Assembly: GCA_963082875.1 (NCBI GenBank)
Contig: OY720102.1
Span: forward strand, 10,514,990 to 10,578,989
Origin: Corella eumyota
Taxonomy: Eukaryota; Chordata; Ascidiacea; Phlebobranchia; Corellidae
Length of the DNA stretch: 64,000 nt
Direction: 5' to 3'
The position numbers and the translations under genes are program-made. A model generated the notes under the pieces. The model did not search any database and was not told where the DNA came from. It saw only the letters and a list, made by a program, of their open reading frames with translations. Below, piece by piece: positions 44,001-56,500 of this stretch; the first letter of the stretch is position 1, and every line of letters begins with the position of its first letter.

Positions 44001-44653
44001 TCAGACCTTAACTATAAAAAAACAATAAGCAGTTGGTCGAAAATTCAAACAAAATATGTTAAAATAGTAATCTAGATTAGACGATAAATGTTATCTTAAC
44101 TTTTTAAGTCTAACCTACATTTCTGATATGTTTTTAAAAATTTTACAATTTTAGGCAACACAGCTGTGGAAATCGATTCTTGATTCACAAAAAAATGGTA
44201 AGACCATGAAGCTGTAAAATAATTTTTATTAAAGCTAAATTTTTCTTAATAAATTGTTTGTGTTTATGTTATTTCTGTTATAGTTATTGATTAATCGGTA
44301 TTAGTTTATTATGGTACGAATTCTTTAATCACGGGACATATTTTTATCGTCAGTTTTGCCTATTATTTTCATCAACTATTTGTTCATATGTAAATAACAT
44401 TTATTAAAATCGCGACGTGTAAAATAACTCCTCGGCTAAAAATTGGTTGTGTGTTTCGTGAAAGTGAATATAAACTTCCTAACAATTAAAATAGAGGATT
44501 TAGTGAATGATTCCAAACCATTTTTTATTTGTCAAATAAATTTGATTACGATTATACTAGCATTATAATGGAGATTTGTTTTTTAAAAAATAACGCGATC
44601 ACGTGGTTAAATTTTTTTACAATACTATATTTGATTTGACAACTACTATCACT
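44001..44653. other. AT-rich stretch, no gene
   Basis: It contains AACCATTTTTTATTTGTCAA, then ATAAAT, a short motif that recurs at about 62.05 and 63.25 kb beside the AT-rich array. Otherwise nothing seen. Confidence 0.45.
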
Positions 44654-46960
44654 TCAATTTTTTTCAAACGGCATTATAATCGTTTGATTACAAAGTAGTT
44701 GCTTCCCCCCAAAACTATAAATGTCGCCGCTACGGTACAGATCGATCAAGTTGTACAACTCGTCTTGTTGGCAGGATGGAATCATGCTTTTTGATATTGG
44801 TCGGCGTTGATTTTTCTGTTGCTGGAAAGTTAACTTTCGGTGAGAAATTGGTTTTGTGATGTCAACGAAAGCTGGTTTGAGCCGATCGACTGAAATGGTT
44901 TCTTTGCGTGGCCCAAATTCTATTTGAAAAGACTCTCGTGATAAAATTGGGAATGCAGTGCAGGCCGTTAACCAAACATTTTCTTTCTTAAATATTGAAA
45001 ATGGCAAAGAAATCTTTGGTGTTGAGTGCCAAGAAGTTGTCATTTGGCACATGCTTTTGTAACGTTTTAGTTGTTTCGCCATAAACCAGTTCTGCTGAAG
45101 AACGTTTTAAAGTCCTCTTTTAATTCCCAACAGAACCCAGGGTAATTTCTCAAACCACTTATTATTCACGAGTCGTGCTATGAAAGCTGATTTTAAATGA
45201 AGATGATAACGTTTAACTAAACCATTGGATTGTGAGTGGAAAGCTGTGGTGTGGTGAAGATGCATTCCTAATAATTAAGATATGCCATGCCATATAGAAG
45301 AGGTAAACTGTGAACCACGATCTGAAATTATCTATTCTAAAATAGTTAAACGAGCAATCCATTATGAACTAAAAGCGCGGGCCACCGTTACAGTTGAAAT
45401 ATATTTAATAGGAATGGCTTCCGGCCATTTAGTAAATCTGTCCACAAAAGTGAAAATGTAATACTTTTCTTGCGACATTGGCAATGGTCAGACAAGATTG
45501 ATGTTAACATGCGAAAAACTTCAATCTGGCATGCTGAATTTTTCGAGGGGCGATTTGGTGTGTTGATGTATTTTAGCTTTTTGGCATGCCACACCTTGTT
45601 TGGCCCACAATCCAACTTTTTTTTTTTACAGTGCCAAACAAACTTGCTAAATAAAATGTTTCGCATTGTTCTAATAGGAGGGTGAAATAACCCATATGTA
45701 ATGGTAAAACATTTACGCCGCCACGGTAATGGAACAATGGGCCGAGGTGCACCTGTTAAAATATCGCAAAGCTTGGTTGTACCATTTGAGCCGCATGAAA
45801 CATCTTTGCTATAGAAGCGTAGTTAATTCCTGTTTCTAATGTTTTTATTGCCAATATGAATGGTCGGCGACAAAGTATCTTTTCCAGAAATGTGTTGAAC
45901 ATCGGTTGTGAATTCTGAAATGTAAGAGGTGTCGTTGTTGGCGGCAAGACCAGGAAATCGAAAAATTTTCAAAAGTAAGAGGTTTATGATCCGTAAACAC
46001 GGTAAAGTTTATGGCGTACTGATAAATACAATGTTAATAACTCTTGATTAAAAACACTGCATTTTAATTATGGAGAGCATAGATGTCTACTGAAAAACGC
46101 TAGTGGCCTCGACGCGTTTTGATAAAACTGTTTAGCCAACGGCTATATCAGATGCATCAACGACCAATCTTGTTGGAACGTTGCTTTAAGAACGAAACAA
46201 CCTTGCAGCATCTGCCAGTGCTATTTTAGCAAACGTGAAGGCAGCTTCTAAAATCTTGCTTTTGATTTTTAGATATGGTTGAGTATTTTGCTAACCAAAG
46301 AACGTTCTTGGCGTAATGCCATCTGTTACATGTCCATAAATTCTACGTTGCTGAGAGCTACTCGAAAATCTTCTGGCATGTGCTGAAGAAATATATGTTA
46401 AAATAAAAAGCAGGGTTTGTGGCCACTCATTATTTTTTATTAAACAGGATGGTTTACCATCACCCAAATCAGGCTTATTTAAAATCATCGATGCGCGTTC
46501 TTGTGTTGAAAGTTTAAAATCAAACGTTCTTTAAGGGCGACGTACTTTCCTTTTACGGGCGGATTTTCCATGAAGTCAAGTGGACATTGACCAGTGGTTT
46601 GATCCAGAGCAGAGATTACGTGGCAAAGTTTTGTCATGTCTGTTGTGATGCCCCTAATTGAAACCATATTCGAGGTTATGCAGTCCAAAACGTTGGCAAT
46701 TTTATTGTTACAATATTTTGTTGTTGTGGTTCTTTATTTTCTAAACTTTTCTTATTTGTTGTTTACTAATTACTTAAAAATTTCGTTTTAAAGCAAACCA
46801 GAATATAGCAGTATGTATCAATTTTTAGAGAATGAATTTATTGTAATTAACGCGTGTCCGGACTCTAGCAATTTACGTAAGTAAAATAGGTACGTTATTA
46901 AGGCCTTCAAGCAAACGGCATTATAATCGTTTGATTACATAAGAGTCGCCACTACAAAAT
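44654..46960 (-). mobile_element. Ty3/gypsy LTR retrotransposon fossil (Gag, RNase H, integrase parts)
   Basis: Read on the minus strand from high to low coordinates. Gag-like KLCHVISALDQTTGQCPLDF with NPPVKGKYVALKERLI (about 46.6 kb) and LNKPDLGDGKPS (about 46.45 kb). RNase H-like VDASDIAVG (about 46.15 kb). GAPRPIVPLPWRRK zinc-binding/integrase start (about 45.7 kb). Integrase YIFTFVDRFTKWPEAIPIKY (about 45.45 kb). The chromodomain-side end SVDRLKPAFVD (about 44.88 kb), then YRSGDIYSFGG. The protease and most of the reverse transcriptase are missing and no LTR pair is visible. Heavily broken, with many interruptions; clearly old. A short copy of its 3' end (AAACGGCATTATAATCGTTT) recurs at 46.91 kb, so pieces of more than one copy are present. 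Confidence 0.85.
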
Positions 46961-47300
46961 TCTATTATAAACTTTTTTTTGAATTGTAAACACATACAGC
47001 ACTGGCCAAACATTTTTTTTTTAATAACAATCTTTTTTATGCAAATAAAATAGCTGAATTAACCAAAATTTAGCTAAGAACTAATACTAGAGAGTTTTAA
47101 CCCGACATAAAAAAGAAAATAAGGACCTCGTGGAATCGGTTGAGTGAGCTAGATTGGGTCAATGTCAGGAATCTTATCCAAAACCATAGGAGATTGGTTC
47201 TCTTTTAATAGAGATGTAGGTTAAATTTTTAATAGTGTAAAATAGTTAATAACAAAGGCATTTTTTATTTGTTTATTGTAGATTTGCAGCCACGTGCAAT
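46961..47300. other. Spacer between gypsy fossil and Merlin remnant
   Basis: No coding content. Nothing beyond AT-rich sequence. Confidence 0.4.
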
Positions 47301-48226
47301 CTTATCTCCACACGTATTTTGGGCTCCTGGGCATGTTGTCGCCCTGGATGAAAGTTTTATTGCGAGGCGTAAGTCTACAAACAAGCAAGCAAGGCCGCCC
47401 AGTTAAAGAGCAAATGATTTTTGGCATCGACACTACAACCAAGTATAATACATAAACTTTAAAATTGTTAACATTATTATTTAGGCGTAAAAACAATTAC
47501 AATTTACTTTTAAAAAACGTTTTTTTTTGGAAATGGTGCCTGACCGCTTCAGATTACCCTAGAGACGATTATTCGCACACGGACGGATGTCAGACCCCAT
47601 GACTCTGGGTATCTCAACGATCTAATTGTTCCAATCGCGTAAGTTTTAAAAACAAAAAAAAAAATTTAAAAAACTTTTAAAAAAACTTAAATTAAAAACT
47701 TGGGTTTTAACCAAGTATGTCACATACACGTTGTTAAATTTGGTAAAACTAGTAAGGCACAATTACAACTACAATTTAATTTCAGACGTGCTTTTTGGAA
47801 ATGATGCATGATCGCACTAGAGGTACCCTCGAGTCAATCACTTGTAGGTACATTGCGTTAGGAACGACCATTCACACCGACGGTTGGGCAGCTTATAATA
47901 AATTAAGAAGTAAGTATACTGCCATTTTTTTTTACTTTTAACTAGTAGCTATCTGCTTTAAAAGCATCTTAACGTCACGAGATTTGAGTTTTATTCACCG
48001 AACAGTGAATCATCAAATCCAATTTGTTACCCCGGAAGGTGCCCACACCAATGACATTGAATTTATGTGGGGTAAGGTGAAGCGGAAGTTTAAGCAGATA
48101 AAGGGAATCCCAAGAGAAAACCTGCCTGGGTATTTCGACGAATGGTTGTGGCGCCATCGATATCCGAAAGAGCACCATTTCCAGGAGTTCGTGGCGGCCA
48201 TAACATTCAAATACCCTATGCATTAA
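47301..48226 (+). pseudogene. Merlin (IS1016/ISXO2-like) transposase
   Basis: A DDE transposase with all three acidic landmarks in order: ALDESFIARRKSTNKQ (47.33-47.40 kb, first Asp), TIHTDGWAAYNKL (near 47.88 kb, second Asp) and GAHTNDIEFMWGKVKRKFK (near 48.07 kb, the Glu), ending ENLPGYFDEWLWRHRY. An intron-like gap with AAG/GTAAGT-type and TAG signals (about 47.91-47.95 kb) separates the second and third blocks. A partial extra copy of the middle block (FFLEMVPDRFRLP... against FLEMMHDRTRGTLESI) at 47.53 kb shows local duplication. In-frame stops occur near 47.4 kb. The usual protein is about 280-300 residues. Confidence 0.8.
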
Positions 48227-48239
48227 AGTTTTGTCCTTC

Positions 48240-50640
48240 GCTGCGCCAAATACCCTATGCATTGATGCCCTGTCCTCCGCTGCGCCAACAGATAAAATTT
48301 TTAAATTAAAATTGTTTAACATAAAGCCCAAGTTTTATTTTTGTTTTGTAATTTGATAAAAAAAAGATATATAGGTATCAGTAAAGTGTTAAGTAACGCT
48401 AGCATCGAAAACCGCTTCCACCGCTTTAACGCTAGTCAATTCAAACATGTAACGTTAAAAAATTGTAAGCCAACACCATGGTAAACATACAAGCGACCGC
48501 TTAACCTTTATCCCCATTTTAAACTAACAAACAGCTAGCTATATTATACACCTTTTTTTCTATTTATTTTTTTGTATATTTTCAAACGTATAAAACAATC
48601 AAAATACTATTGAGGTGTCGTCCAAATTGTAAATTATTGCTGCGTGCGTGTATACTCCAACAGCGAAAACGCCCAACAAAGAAGGTAGGACCAGATTTGT
48701 CCTATTTTTTTTATTCAAGGTAGGTAAAAAAGTACTTTGATAAAGGGGGGGCTTAGAGTGACTAAAGTTTGAAGTTAGATCCTCCTACATTCTATCGATA
48801 GTTTAGGATGAACTCGTCTATATTTGCTTCTTTGTTCAATCTGGTTGGTTCAAAAATATTTAAAAAAGATACTCGCTGGAGAAAAGCTATCACTCTAAGG
48901 TTTGGCAGCGTGAATTAAATATATTAACCTATAGACTGCGTATATTATGCAAATAAGAATTTTTTATTTAAATATTTGGTAACATTTTACATTTGTTACA
49001 GATATCTTGCTACAGGAGTTTCTATTGCCTTCCTTTTTTTCAGTTATTTCGTTGGGCTGTAGCGTTGTAGTCGTTATTTAAGCTACACTCTTATTGTTTT
49101 GTAGTGAAGTCTGACTCTGTATTAACGATCTCCAAATCTCGTAATAGAAAGACTCAGAGATACAGTAACTCAGTTGTAATTGTATTGTCCAGTTTGTAAA
49201 CAGTTAGTTACGTAGTTATTTAAACTCAACCCCCTTTACACATACAATCACATGACTTTATATAGTGGTAAGGGTAAAGACAATACTTACACAACTGGTA
49301 TATGAATTTAATTAAAAGGTGTTTATGACATAAGACTTAATTCAACGACATTAAAATTGATTATTAAGGCACACACACAAAAACGCATAATACCGACTTA
49401 CACAATAATAAGGAAACACTCGTTTACCATAAAAAAACATAACATGTTTTTTTTTCATAAACATATTAAAAAAAAGCTGTTATTGCTACATTACGTTCCT
49501 TTGTCAGAGAACAACCCACGTTAAAAATTTTTTAAGGGGTAGGGGTATGTTTTCAATAAAAAATAAATTTTACATATATATATAATACGGGCATATACAG
49601 ATACAAAAAATAATAATACAACATAGAATAACATTTATAATACAGTAAGATGAATTGTTTATTTGCTCTCGAATTTCGTCATTTATATTGTGAGGAAACC
49701 TTAGTGTTAAATACGCGCTAATATGTTTATCCTCAATTTTGAATCGTATTGCGGTTAATACTCTCATGCAATGTATTGCACCACATGTCGTAATAGAACT
49801 TTCTAGAACAGTTATTAAAAGTGATTGTGATTTAAGTAAATCGTTAGTTACAATTTGAAAGAATTTTTATAAAAATTAGTTTTTACTGATATAATAGGTA
49901 ATTGTTAATCACGGCGGATCTTTTATTGACTGATTGGAATTTCTGGTAATTATTTTTTTGTTCATTGTGGTGTAAATATGTTTCTCATCTGTTTTTTAAA
50001 TGTTTAATATATGTCTTAATCTTTAACCACGTGTAAAACTTGCCAATACCATACATAGTGTTGGGTATCTTAACAGTGTTTTTTAATGTTTTTTATAACA
50101 CACCTTTAGAACTGTGATTGTTCACTTGGGTAGTACTGTTGATTGACACTGTTTTTTCTGTTAGATCTTACTGACCCGATACCAGGTATTTTAATATTGC
50201 TGTATTGTTAACTGCTATTTGTGTTATTTGATGTAGACTGTAATTTCTTATTTTTAACATGCTTGCCTACTATTGCAGTGAGTGAGCGGCTTACCTTATT
50301 GTGTCACACTGCCCATTAAAAGTTAAACACCTTTTTTAAAATTGGTATGTTTTTATTGATACTTGTAAATTGTGTTAATGGATCTACTTTTATGCCAAAT
50401 AACCTCTTTATAATGCATATAAAACTAACGTTAAGTTTTTTATTCTTCTAGTGTTCACTACTGTTGTTGTATCACTGTTTTTGCCGAATTTGCCAGTATT
50501 TTGAGTGGTTAGCATACTGTGTTGGTAAGCTTAATTTGTGCCTTACTATAGTTAATACCTGTGTAGTTATTGTTATCCTACTTTTTTGTATATTCACACG
50601 CGTTATTCGTTTCTTTTAGAAACTTCAGGTTCTAATTCTT
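48240..50640. other. Long stretch without a recognisable gene
   Basis: AT-rich. After a small duplication (AAATACCCTATGCATT at 48210 and 48248, with GTCCTYCGCTGCGCCAA) I see only background, with simple-sequence patches such as ATATATATATAATACGGGCA near 49577. ORFs such as 49570-49767 (minus) are hydrophobic and fortuitous-looking. Part of 49.9-50.6 kb could be the non-coding end of the retroelement fossil to its right. Confidence 0.4.
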
Positions 50641-52069
50641 GAACGTGGATGAAATTTGTGTGCCATTATTCGTGTCAAATACATGTAAACGAAGTGGTTT
50701 TTTAATACTCCGGCATTTGACCCTCATCATGAAATTGCATCGCCAACGAAACAAAGTCATGCGTACTGTATGAGGCCTCATAGTTCTGGTTGTTGTTCAA
50801 TTGTGGAAAAATTTTTGAAATATGTGAATCTGAATGAGTCAAAGTGTAATTTTCGTACACGACAAACATTTCTCCCACCCAAAGGTAAAAATTCTTCCTG
50901 GGAAATAATTTTTAACTAGAGCTATTTTTGGATAGACAATAGAACCATGTACTAATTGTCCATTTTGATAACTGCCATTGTTGTTTTCGCGATAACGAAC
51001 AAGAGGCGCCTAGAATAAACATCTTTATGTTGCAAAGTCTGAACAAGGGTTGCATTTATCGGTTTGCAATGTAATTCGATTATGACATCTATAGAAACCG
51101 TTGCTCTGTCTCCTTCTAAAAGAGTGCTGAGAACTTCAGAAGTAAATTGACGAGCAAGAGCCTTGTATGTTGTGGCAAAATAATTTTCTATGAGACAACG
51201 ATTATAACGTATGTCTTCGTTTAGTTGAAAACGAATAAGGGTGAAGCGAAAACGAATCATTACTCTTATACGGATTTACTATATTTTCTGTGGACGATTG
51301 ATCAATATCCACCAGATAACGGCAATTAAGGGGTTGTGTGAACAAACCAGACGGATCACAACATGAGTTTAAGGGCATAATCTTTTTGTAAAATCGACCG
51401 CAACTGATAAACTTCGTGATGCTTAACCCCAGATCTAGTGCTTCAAGGCGGTAAACATGATGAGATATATTATAATGAATTATAATTTATTATTTCTTAA
51501 TCGTTTTAATGGAGGGCATTCTAGATGTAAGTTAGAGTTCCTTCCGTACAAAATACTCGTTCAATAACACCTTTTGACATTGAACAAATCGGGTAAATGA
51601 GACGGTGATTTTTAAAATCGTATTTTATAATAATTTTCTGCATAATAGCATTTCGAACAAAACCAACATTACCCTTGGGCCAAATATATTCATATTTAAT
51701 ATTATTCTTTGTTAGGCGAATCTTATTCTAACCGACGAATACCAGGTGCATTAATTGTATGGATAAATTTATCACACAATTCTGAGAAAGAAGGTTGCTC
51801 GGGATATGTGTTACTTTTCTTAGTCTTGCTGCAATCAGATCGAAAAGTTTGACAAATATACGCTTCAAACTTAATAAAAGATTTAGATGGTTCATAAACA
51901 ATGGATCACATGTTCTTGTTCGCCTATGTTTATGACGTACGCAAGGTTCAGGATTTGGTATAAAATATTCACCATTCTTAATACACAGCTTTAACTCAAA
52001 ATAAATTCCAAATGATTTGGCATAAATAATAAATAAAGAAAGAATCGCTATAATATTCAAGTGTAGCAT
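50640..52069 (-). pseudogene. Possible envelope-like retroelement fossil
   Basis: The minus strand opens with MLHLNIIAILSLFIIYAKSF, a convincing signal-peptide-like start, followed by FELKLCIKNGEYFIPNPEPC. Further along (50952-51260) it reads YNRCLIENYFATTYKALARQ with STLLEGDRATVSIDVIIELH. It starts directly after a Gag-like fragment on the same strand, so an env-type gene of a gypsy-related element is possible. I do not recognise the family from sequence and rate this low. It is degraded, with several breaks. Confidence 0.25.
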
Positions 52070-52073
52070 TTTT

Positions 52074-52319
52074 TTAAAGGTCCAATTTCTTTGGTGGAAA
52101 TATCAATCTAGTCCTTATTCGTTTTTGTGGTAGTAAAACTGGTGATGTTTCACTTTCTTCGGAAGGTAGATTAATTTTTCTTGCCGCGGGCATCATTTTG
52201 TCAGCGGTGTTCGCGAGCTCTTCGAGCGACATGTCGTCGCGCTGCTCGAGGACGAGGGTAATCTGTGGCGACAAACTTTTGACAGAAAAGGTGCCTGACA
52301 AGACTTGAAGTTGTCTCAT
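52074..52319 (-). pseudogene. Gypsy Gag fragment
   Basis: Reads SPQITLVLEQRDDMSLEELA, then NTADKMMPAARKI, nearly identical to the Gag fossil on the opposite strand at 55.85-55.95 kb. The sequence preserved covers only the end of a capsid-like region typical of invertebrate Ty3/gypsy Gag (DMSLEELAxxADKIM). A remnant. Confidence 0.75.
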
Positions 52320-52948
52320 CTTGTGTGAAGTTTACACATTTCATCATTTGGCAGAGAAGTTTCGACGGCTCCTTGTCACCGAGTTAGAGTTCATTAAGCA
52401 ATATATCAAAAAGCACTGCCTTGCTTTTTGAAAATAAATGTATCATATTGTCTTTAAGATGAGAATAAGGTATAAGGTCATCCTAACAATGTAATATACT
52501 GGGAATTTTAGTCAAGACAGCTTGATCCAAAAATGAATTTCCTTTGTTTTTAAGATCCTTGCCCCCTTTAGGTAAGCGGCTCACCATAATGCAAGCTGTC
52601 TAACACACCACAAATGGAGCTCACTAATAGGCCTATCACAACTATACAACACTCACTAGTCCACCACTATAATAACACCACACAAAAATTATGATAAAAC
52701 AAATATATAATCAATCAACCAAAACCCATACAAAATATAAGTAAACCTGAATAATCTGTATGACAAACTTAACTCTAATCTATCCTGGTATGATCAAAAA
52801 AATTAAAATATAACAAGACTTTTTATAAAAAAAAAAAAAACTTTACAAAAAAAAATAAAATAATATACCGGAAGGTTGCTCTGCTCCAGGTTAAACTGGC
52901 CCTACAACCAAATGTTTAACTTTTATCACGTCGGAAAAATCACCATAT
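52320..52948. other. AT-rich spacer
   Basis: No gene. GTAAGCGGCTCACCATAATG (about 52.57 kb) weakly resembles the reverse complement of a stretch at 50.28 kb (GAGCGGCTTACCTTATTGTG). Confidence 0.4.
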
Positions 52949-54075
52949 CTGTAGGGAATTGGTTCAGAAGAGTGACAGAAAGGTCCAGCAATGTATTAAA
53001 ATACTTGAATATGTTCCTAGGTAAAACCTTATTCAAATAGAATTCTGGCTAACATACTTTATTGATAACAATGTATATACAAAAATGGGGGCGATAATAT
53101 TACATTACGTTAAATCATTTCTAAACTAACACCATTATCATATAAAATACACTAACTTCTTTCTCCACAATCACAATTATCAAAAAAATACAACACACTC
53201 ACAACTTCGCCTTCCACGTAAAGCGACACATTAATCAAATGGTACATAATAGACACAAACTAAATTATTCTGCTATGCGAAAATAAATAATATACTGGGT
53301 TAAATAATACAAAACTACATTACATACATGGCTGTACGTTTCACTGTCATTTAAAATGGATGGTGATTCTATATCAAATTAATTAATTATCACAAGATTC
53401 AATAAAAAATATATTCAGTAAAAATCTGACGCATACATAGAAAAACTATGTCACTATTAATAATGTTTTTTTTTGGTTTTTACTATATAGTAAAAACTGA
53501 ACAACAACAGGAAATGTTATCGAGATATAACCTAAATTCAAAATTGGGGCGATGATATGTACATACATAGCGTCTATACAATGTTTAACTATTTCAATAT
53601 AATGACGAAATAAATTTGGTAATTCTAATTACCTTATGGGTAATTAGATCTGTCCTTGAATAAAAAGGCATTTCTCAGTTTTCATACCTCTTTGAGTAAC
53701 TAATACATATAAATATTGTTTTTTGCAATTCTCTTATTGTTAATAAATTTGTACGGCTTTTAACCGCATAGGATGGTGGCGAGTCAGTTATTTGGGTTCA
53801 CAGAACGAAAGTTTTTATTTTGCCTGAGAAGGGGTTCTTTCATATTCTTTTTTGTACTTCATAATGGGTTGGTTCTGGTTGATAGTGTTGATAAAGTTTG
53901 TAAATATTTTTGTTTTTGATACCCCCAGTTTTGCGGCGGAAATTACATCACGGCTGTCAATGCAGGTGATTTTGGCCATTTCTTGCCGTTCTTTGTGAAC
54001 CAGCATCACAGCTGTTTTGAGGCTAGGAAAGCCTTTGCAGCGTAATTGATTGCGATGCCAAGTGCATTTCCTACA
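52949..54075 (-). repeat. Left arm of a 1.1-kb inverted repeat
   Basis: Starts CTGTAGGGAATTGG and is the reverse complement of 57412-58469 with roughly 85-90% identity by eye. It contains the end of an ORF (54102-53815, minus: KRLAWMCRKCTWHRNQLRCK...KYKKEYERTPSQAK) and then 800 bp of AT-rich sequence with a TATA-like TTTTTATAC and an AATAAAG-type signal in the matching arm. This could be an LTR-like or 3'-terminal region of a repeat in opposite orientations. Confidence 0.85.
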
Positions 54076-55340
54076 CATCCAAGCCAGCCTCTTTTCTATC
54101 ACAATTCCATCTAGTTATTCCTTCCAACAGGTACGCTTAAAAATAAGCACCGCTGGCAGAGGTACCTTTGTAAAAATTAAAACAAATTATTTTAAGATAA
54201 GTGCTACGGAGATATCGGTTTAGAAACTGCTAACGATTATTATTAAAAAAATTTGCTATATTTACTAAAAATATTAAATAGCCACAATACAATTTAAAAT
54301 GTACAAACCCAGGCCATTATTAATAAACAAAATGTAATTTTTAAAAATATACCTGCATATTTGCCCTGCAACTTTTTAACCACCTCCTTTGTTAAGTTGA
54401 TTTTTAATATATTTCCATACACTGATGTGGCACTGGCCTTCGATATGTCCAAGCGGTCATAAAGATCCTGAACATGTGCGCACAAAGACCAACTACAAGA
54501 ACGTGTTACTTTCATGCTGGGCGGTTCTTCGTAGTTCACCGAAAACATTCCACCGAACATGATGGCACCTTTCTTGTGGCGTTGACAATCGCTCATGTAA
54601 GAGATTTACTTTGCCACCCAACAGTCATTGTGCTGCTCCTGCAACTGATGTTGTATAGCAGTTAAGACTGTTGCCAAGCATTCTTGCTCTCATCATTGTA
54701 ACCACAGTTTTGTCACATCCATACCTGAAAAGTTAAAATTTAAAAAACACACGTTAAGGTGTAAAACAATTACCTCTAAGTAAGCACTGCAGGAAATAAA
54801 CAGCGAGTTCCTTGGGGAAGCTGTTTTAAAATGTTGGGGTTACAGGACTTGTACGTACCCTTGCAGTTTTTACAGAAGAGATATTCTGTTGCAAGGTAGT
54901 AATAGCCCTTGATGTCCAGTATATGCCGGACAGTTTTGTACAAACCTTTCGAGCTCAACTTTGGAGGGGTGCTACATCCACTGCATTTTAACACCTAACT
55001 CCACATAACATAGGGCATCCACAGAAAAAACCTTCGTAAGAAGTATTTCTGTGGATTGGGCTTTGCTGTATCCTTTGGCTACGGTCCTGCAGGTGGATAA
55101 TTCCAAATTCCCGGGTTTGAAGAGAGTGTTACTTACCTGTGTACTTGATGTTTCGGGAGAAAAACTGTTGTATCTGGTGCAGTTGTCACCATTTCTTCTG
55201 TAGGAGTGGCACAGGTGGTTTTAAATGCCACATGTGGTTCTACTACAGACGTAGCAGGGGTTTCAACACTTTCTCTAACTGTCGATGTACTCTCCAATTG
55301 TACTTGTCGCTGTGATACAAAATTATCTTTATTTTTACAG
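53815..55340 (-). pseudogene. DUF6729-type transposon-derived gene, multi-exon, decayed
   Basis: Minus-strand exons. About 55330-55137 encodes a Thr/Val-rich segment (ESTSTVRESVETPATSVVEP) ending at a GTAAGT donor. 54994-54776 reads LKCSGCSTPPKLSSKGLYKT, VRHILDIKGYYYLATEYLFC, NCKGTYKSC and LFPAVLT. After an intron, about 54722-54625 reads YGCDKTVVTMMRARMLGNSL. 54596-54294 has EEPPSMKVTRSCSWSLCAHV with KASATSVYGNILKINLTKEV and VKKLQG. This series matches a repetitive metazoan protein family (C-x-x-C zinc motif, FPAxLT, then a TSxxGxILKxxxTKxVxKKLxG DDE-like block). An in-frame stop follows GAAQ near 54.63 kb. The last part (54102-53815) may be unrelated to the family. Confidence 0.6.
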
Positions 55341-55805
55341 GCCGTTCAACAATTATGAATGTAATTTTACTATGTTGTGTATTATTTCATTACCTTTGTG
55401 TGATTACCACATGTGTACTTAATAAGTGTTTCGAATAAGTTCCTAGAGGAGCCACTTAATTACTTTGGGCATCTGTCGATTTTGTAGACAGGATTTGCCC
55501 ACTTTGTTTCTTTGGGAGGTTTCTGGCCTCTTTCGAATTTAAACGACCCCTCAGCATATTAGCTGAGTCGATTAATTCCATTGAAAACTGGTAAGACCGA
55601 CTTTTAGCATTTTTAAATAATGATAGTAAATTGATAAAATGATAATAGTAATAGTAATAACAATGTATTTGATAATTTCTGTTGGCAAAAAAAGAATATA
55701 AAATTAGTTAGGTGGACTTTTAGTAGCCTACCCAAAGCAATAATAGTAAAATTTCTTAGCAGGTGTTGGTAATTATTGGCTTAATTACATAATTACTCAA
55801 CTTAA

Positions 55806-56500
55806 TTGCCTCAGCGCTTTTCTGGCCTTTTCTTTCAGAATTTGCCCCTACAGATTACCCTCGTCCTCGAACAGCGCGACGACATGTCGCTTGAAGAGCT
55901 TGCGAACACCGCTGACAAAATAATGCCAGCGGCAAGAAAAATAAATAATCCCCAACAGATGGAAAAAAGTTCTCCTCGTCCTGAGAATAATCAGGAGCTC
56001 ATAAATGAATTATTAGGCGAAAGAATCGCTAACTTGCCTCAACAAATGAATACAATGGCCCGCGCGGAGCCCCAAAATAGCGATGCTATGAAAAAGACAT
56101 ACCCATTTAATCCCCGCCAGCAAGAATTTACCCTTAGCTGTCCTAGCGGAAGAAATCCCCGTACTCACGGAAGAAATAATAAAGATTCAGTGCAAAACAC
56201 TTCGAGGTACGCCTATTCGCCTCGACCTATCGTTCCGTCTTTTCCACAAAGACGTCCCGATAACCCAGGTTATTGTTATGACCACAGTAGGTACGGAGAC
56301 AAGGCCTACAGTTGTACTCCACCTTGTACCTACCGACAAAAAAACTACCAAAGACCAATGGCTCGCAGGTGAGTCATGGGGCCATAAAGAAGGTTTTACA
56401 CCATCAAGATGTAAATATTATCAATAACACTTTACGTATTTGCCTTTAATGTTAATCGAGGTTTTCTTATCGATTCCGGTTCAAATTATAATCTAATTAT
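55806..56500 (+). pseudogene. Gypsy Gag with zinc knuckle, then protease-like start
   Basis: Reads LPLQITLVLEQRDDMSLEEL and ANTADKIMPAARKINNPQQM, a Gln/Asn-rich linker with NELLGERIANLPQQMNTMAR, then GYCYDHSRYGDKAYSCTPPC, the C-x3-H...C-x2-PC knuckle seen in invertebrate Ty3/gypsy Gag. At about 56.47 kb FLIDSGSNYN resembles the aspartic protease DSG motif. It lies inside the inverted-repeat block on the opposite strand to the DUF6729 gene. A fossil with a few breaks. Confidence 0.75.

Noticed and set aside
44654-46960. LTR pair around the gypsy fossil
   Set aside because: The only shared flank is a short copy of the element's coding end near 46.91 kb, which points to a second fragment and not to LTRs.
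47984-48331. 118-codon minus-strand ORF
   Set aside because: Antisense of the Merlin C-terminal block, which has clear transposase motifs.
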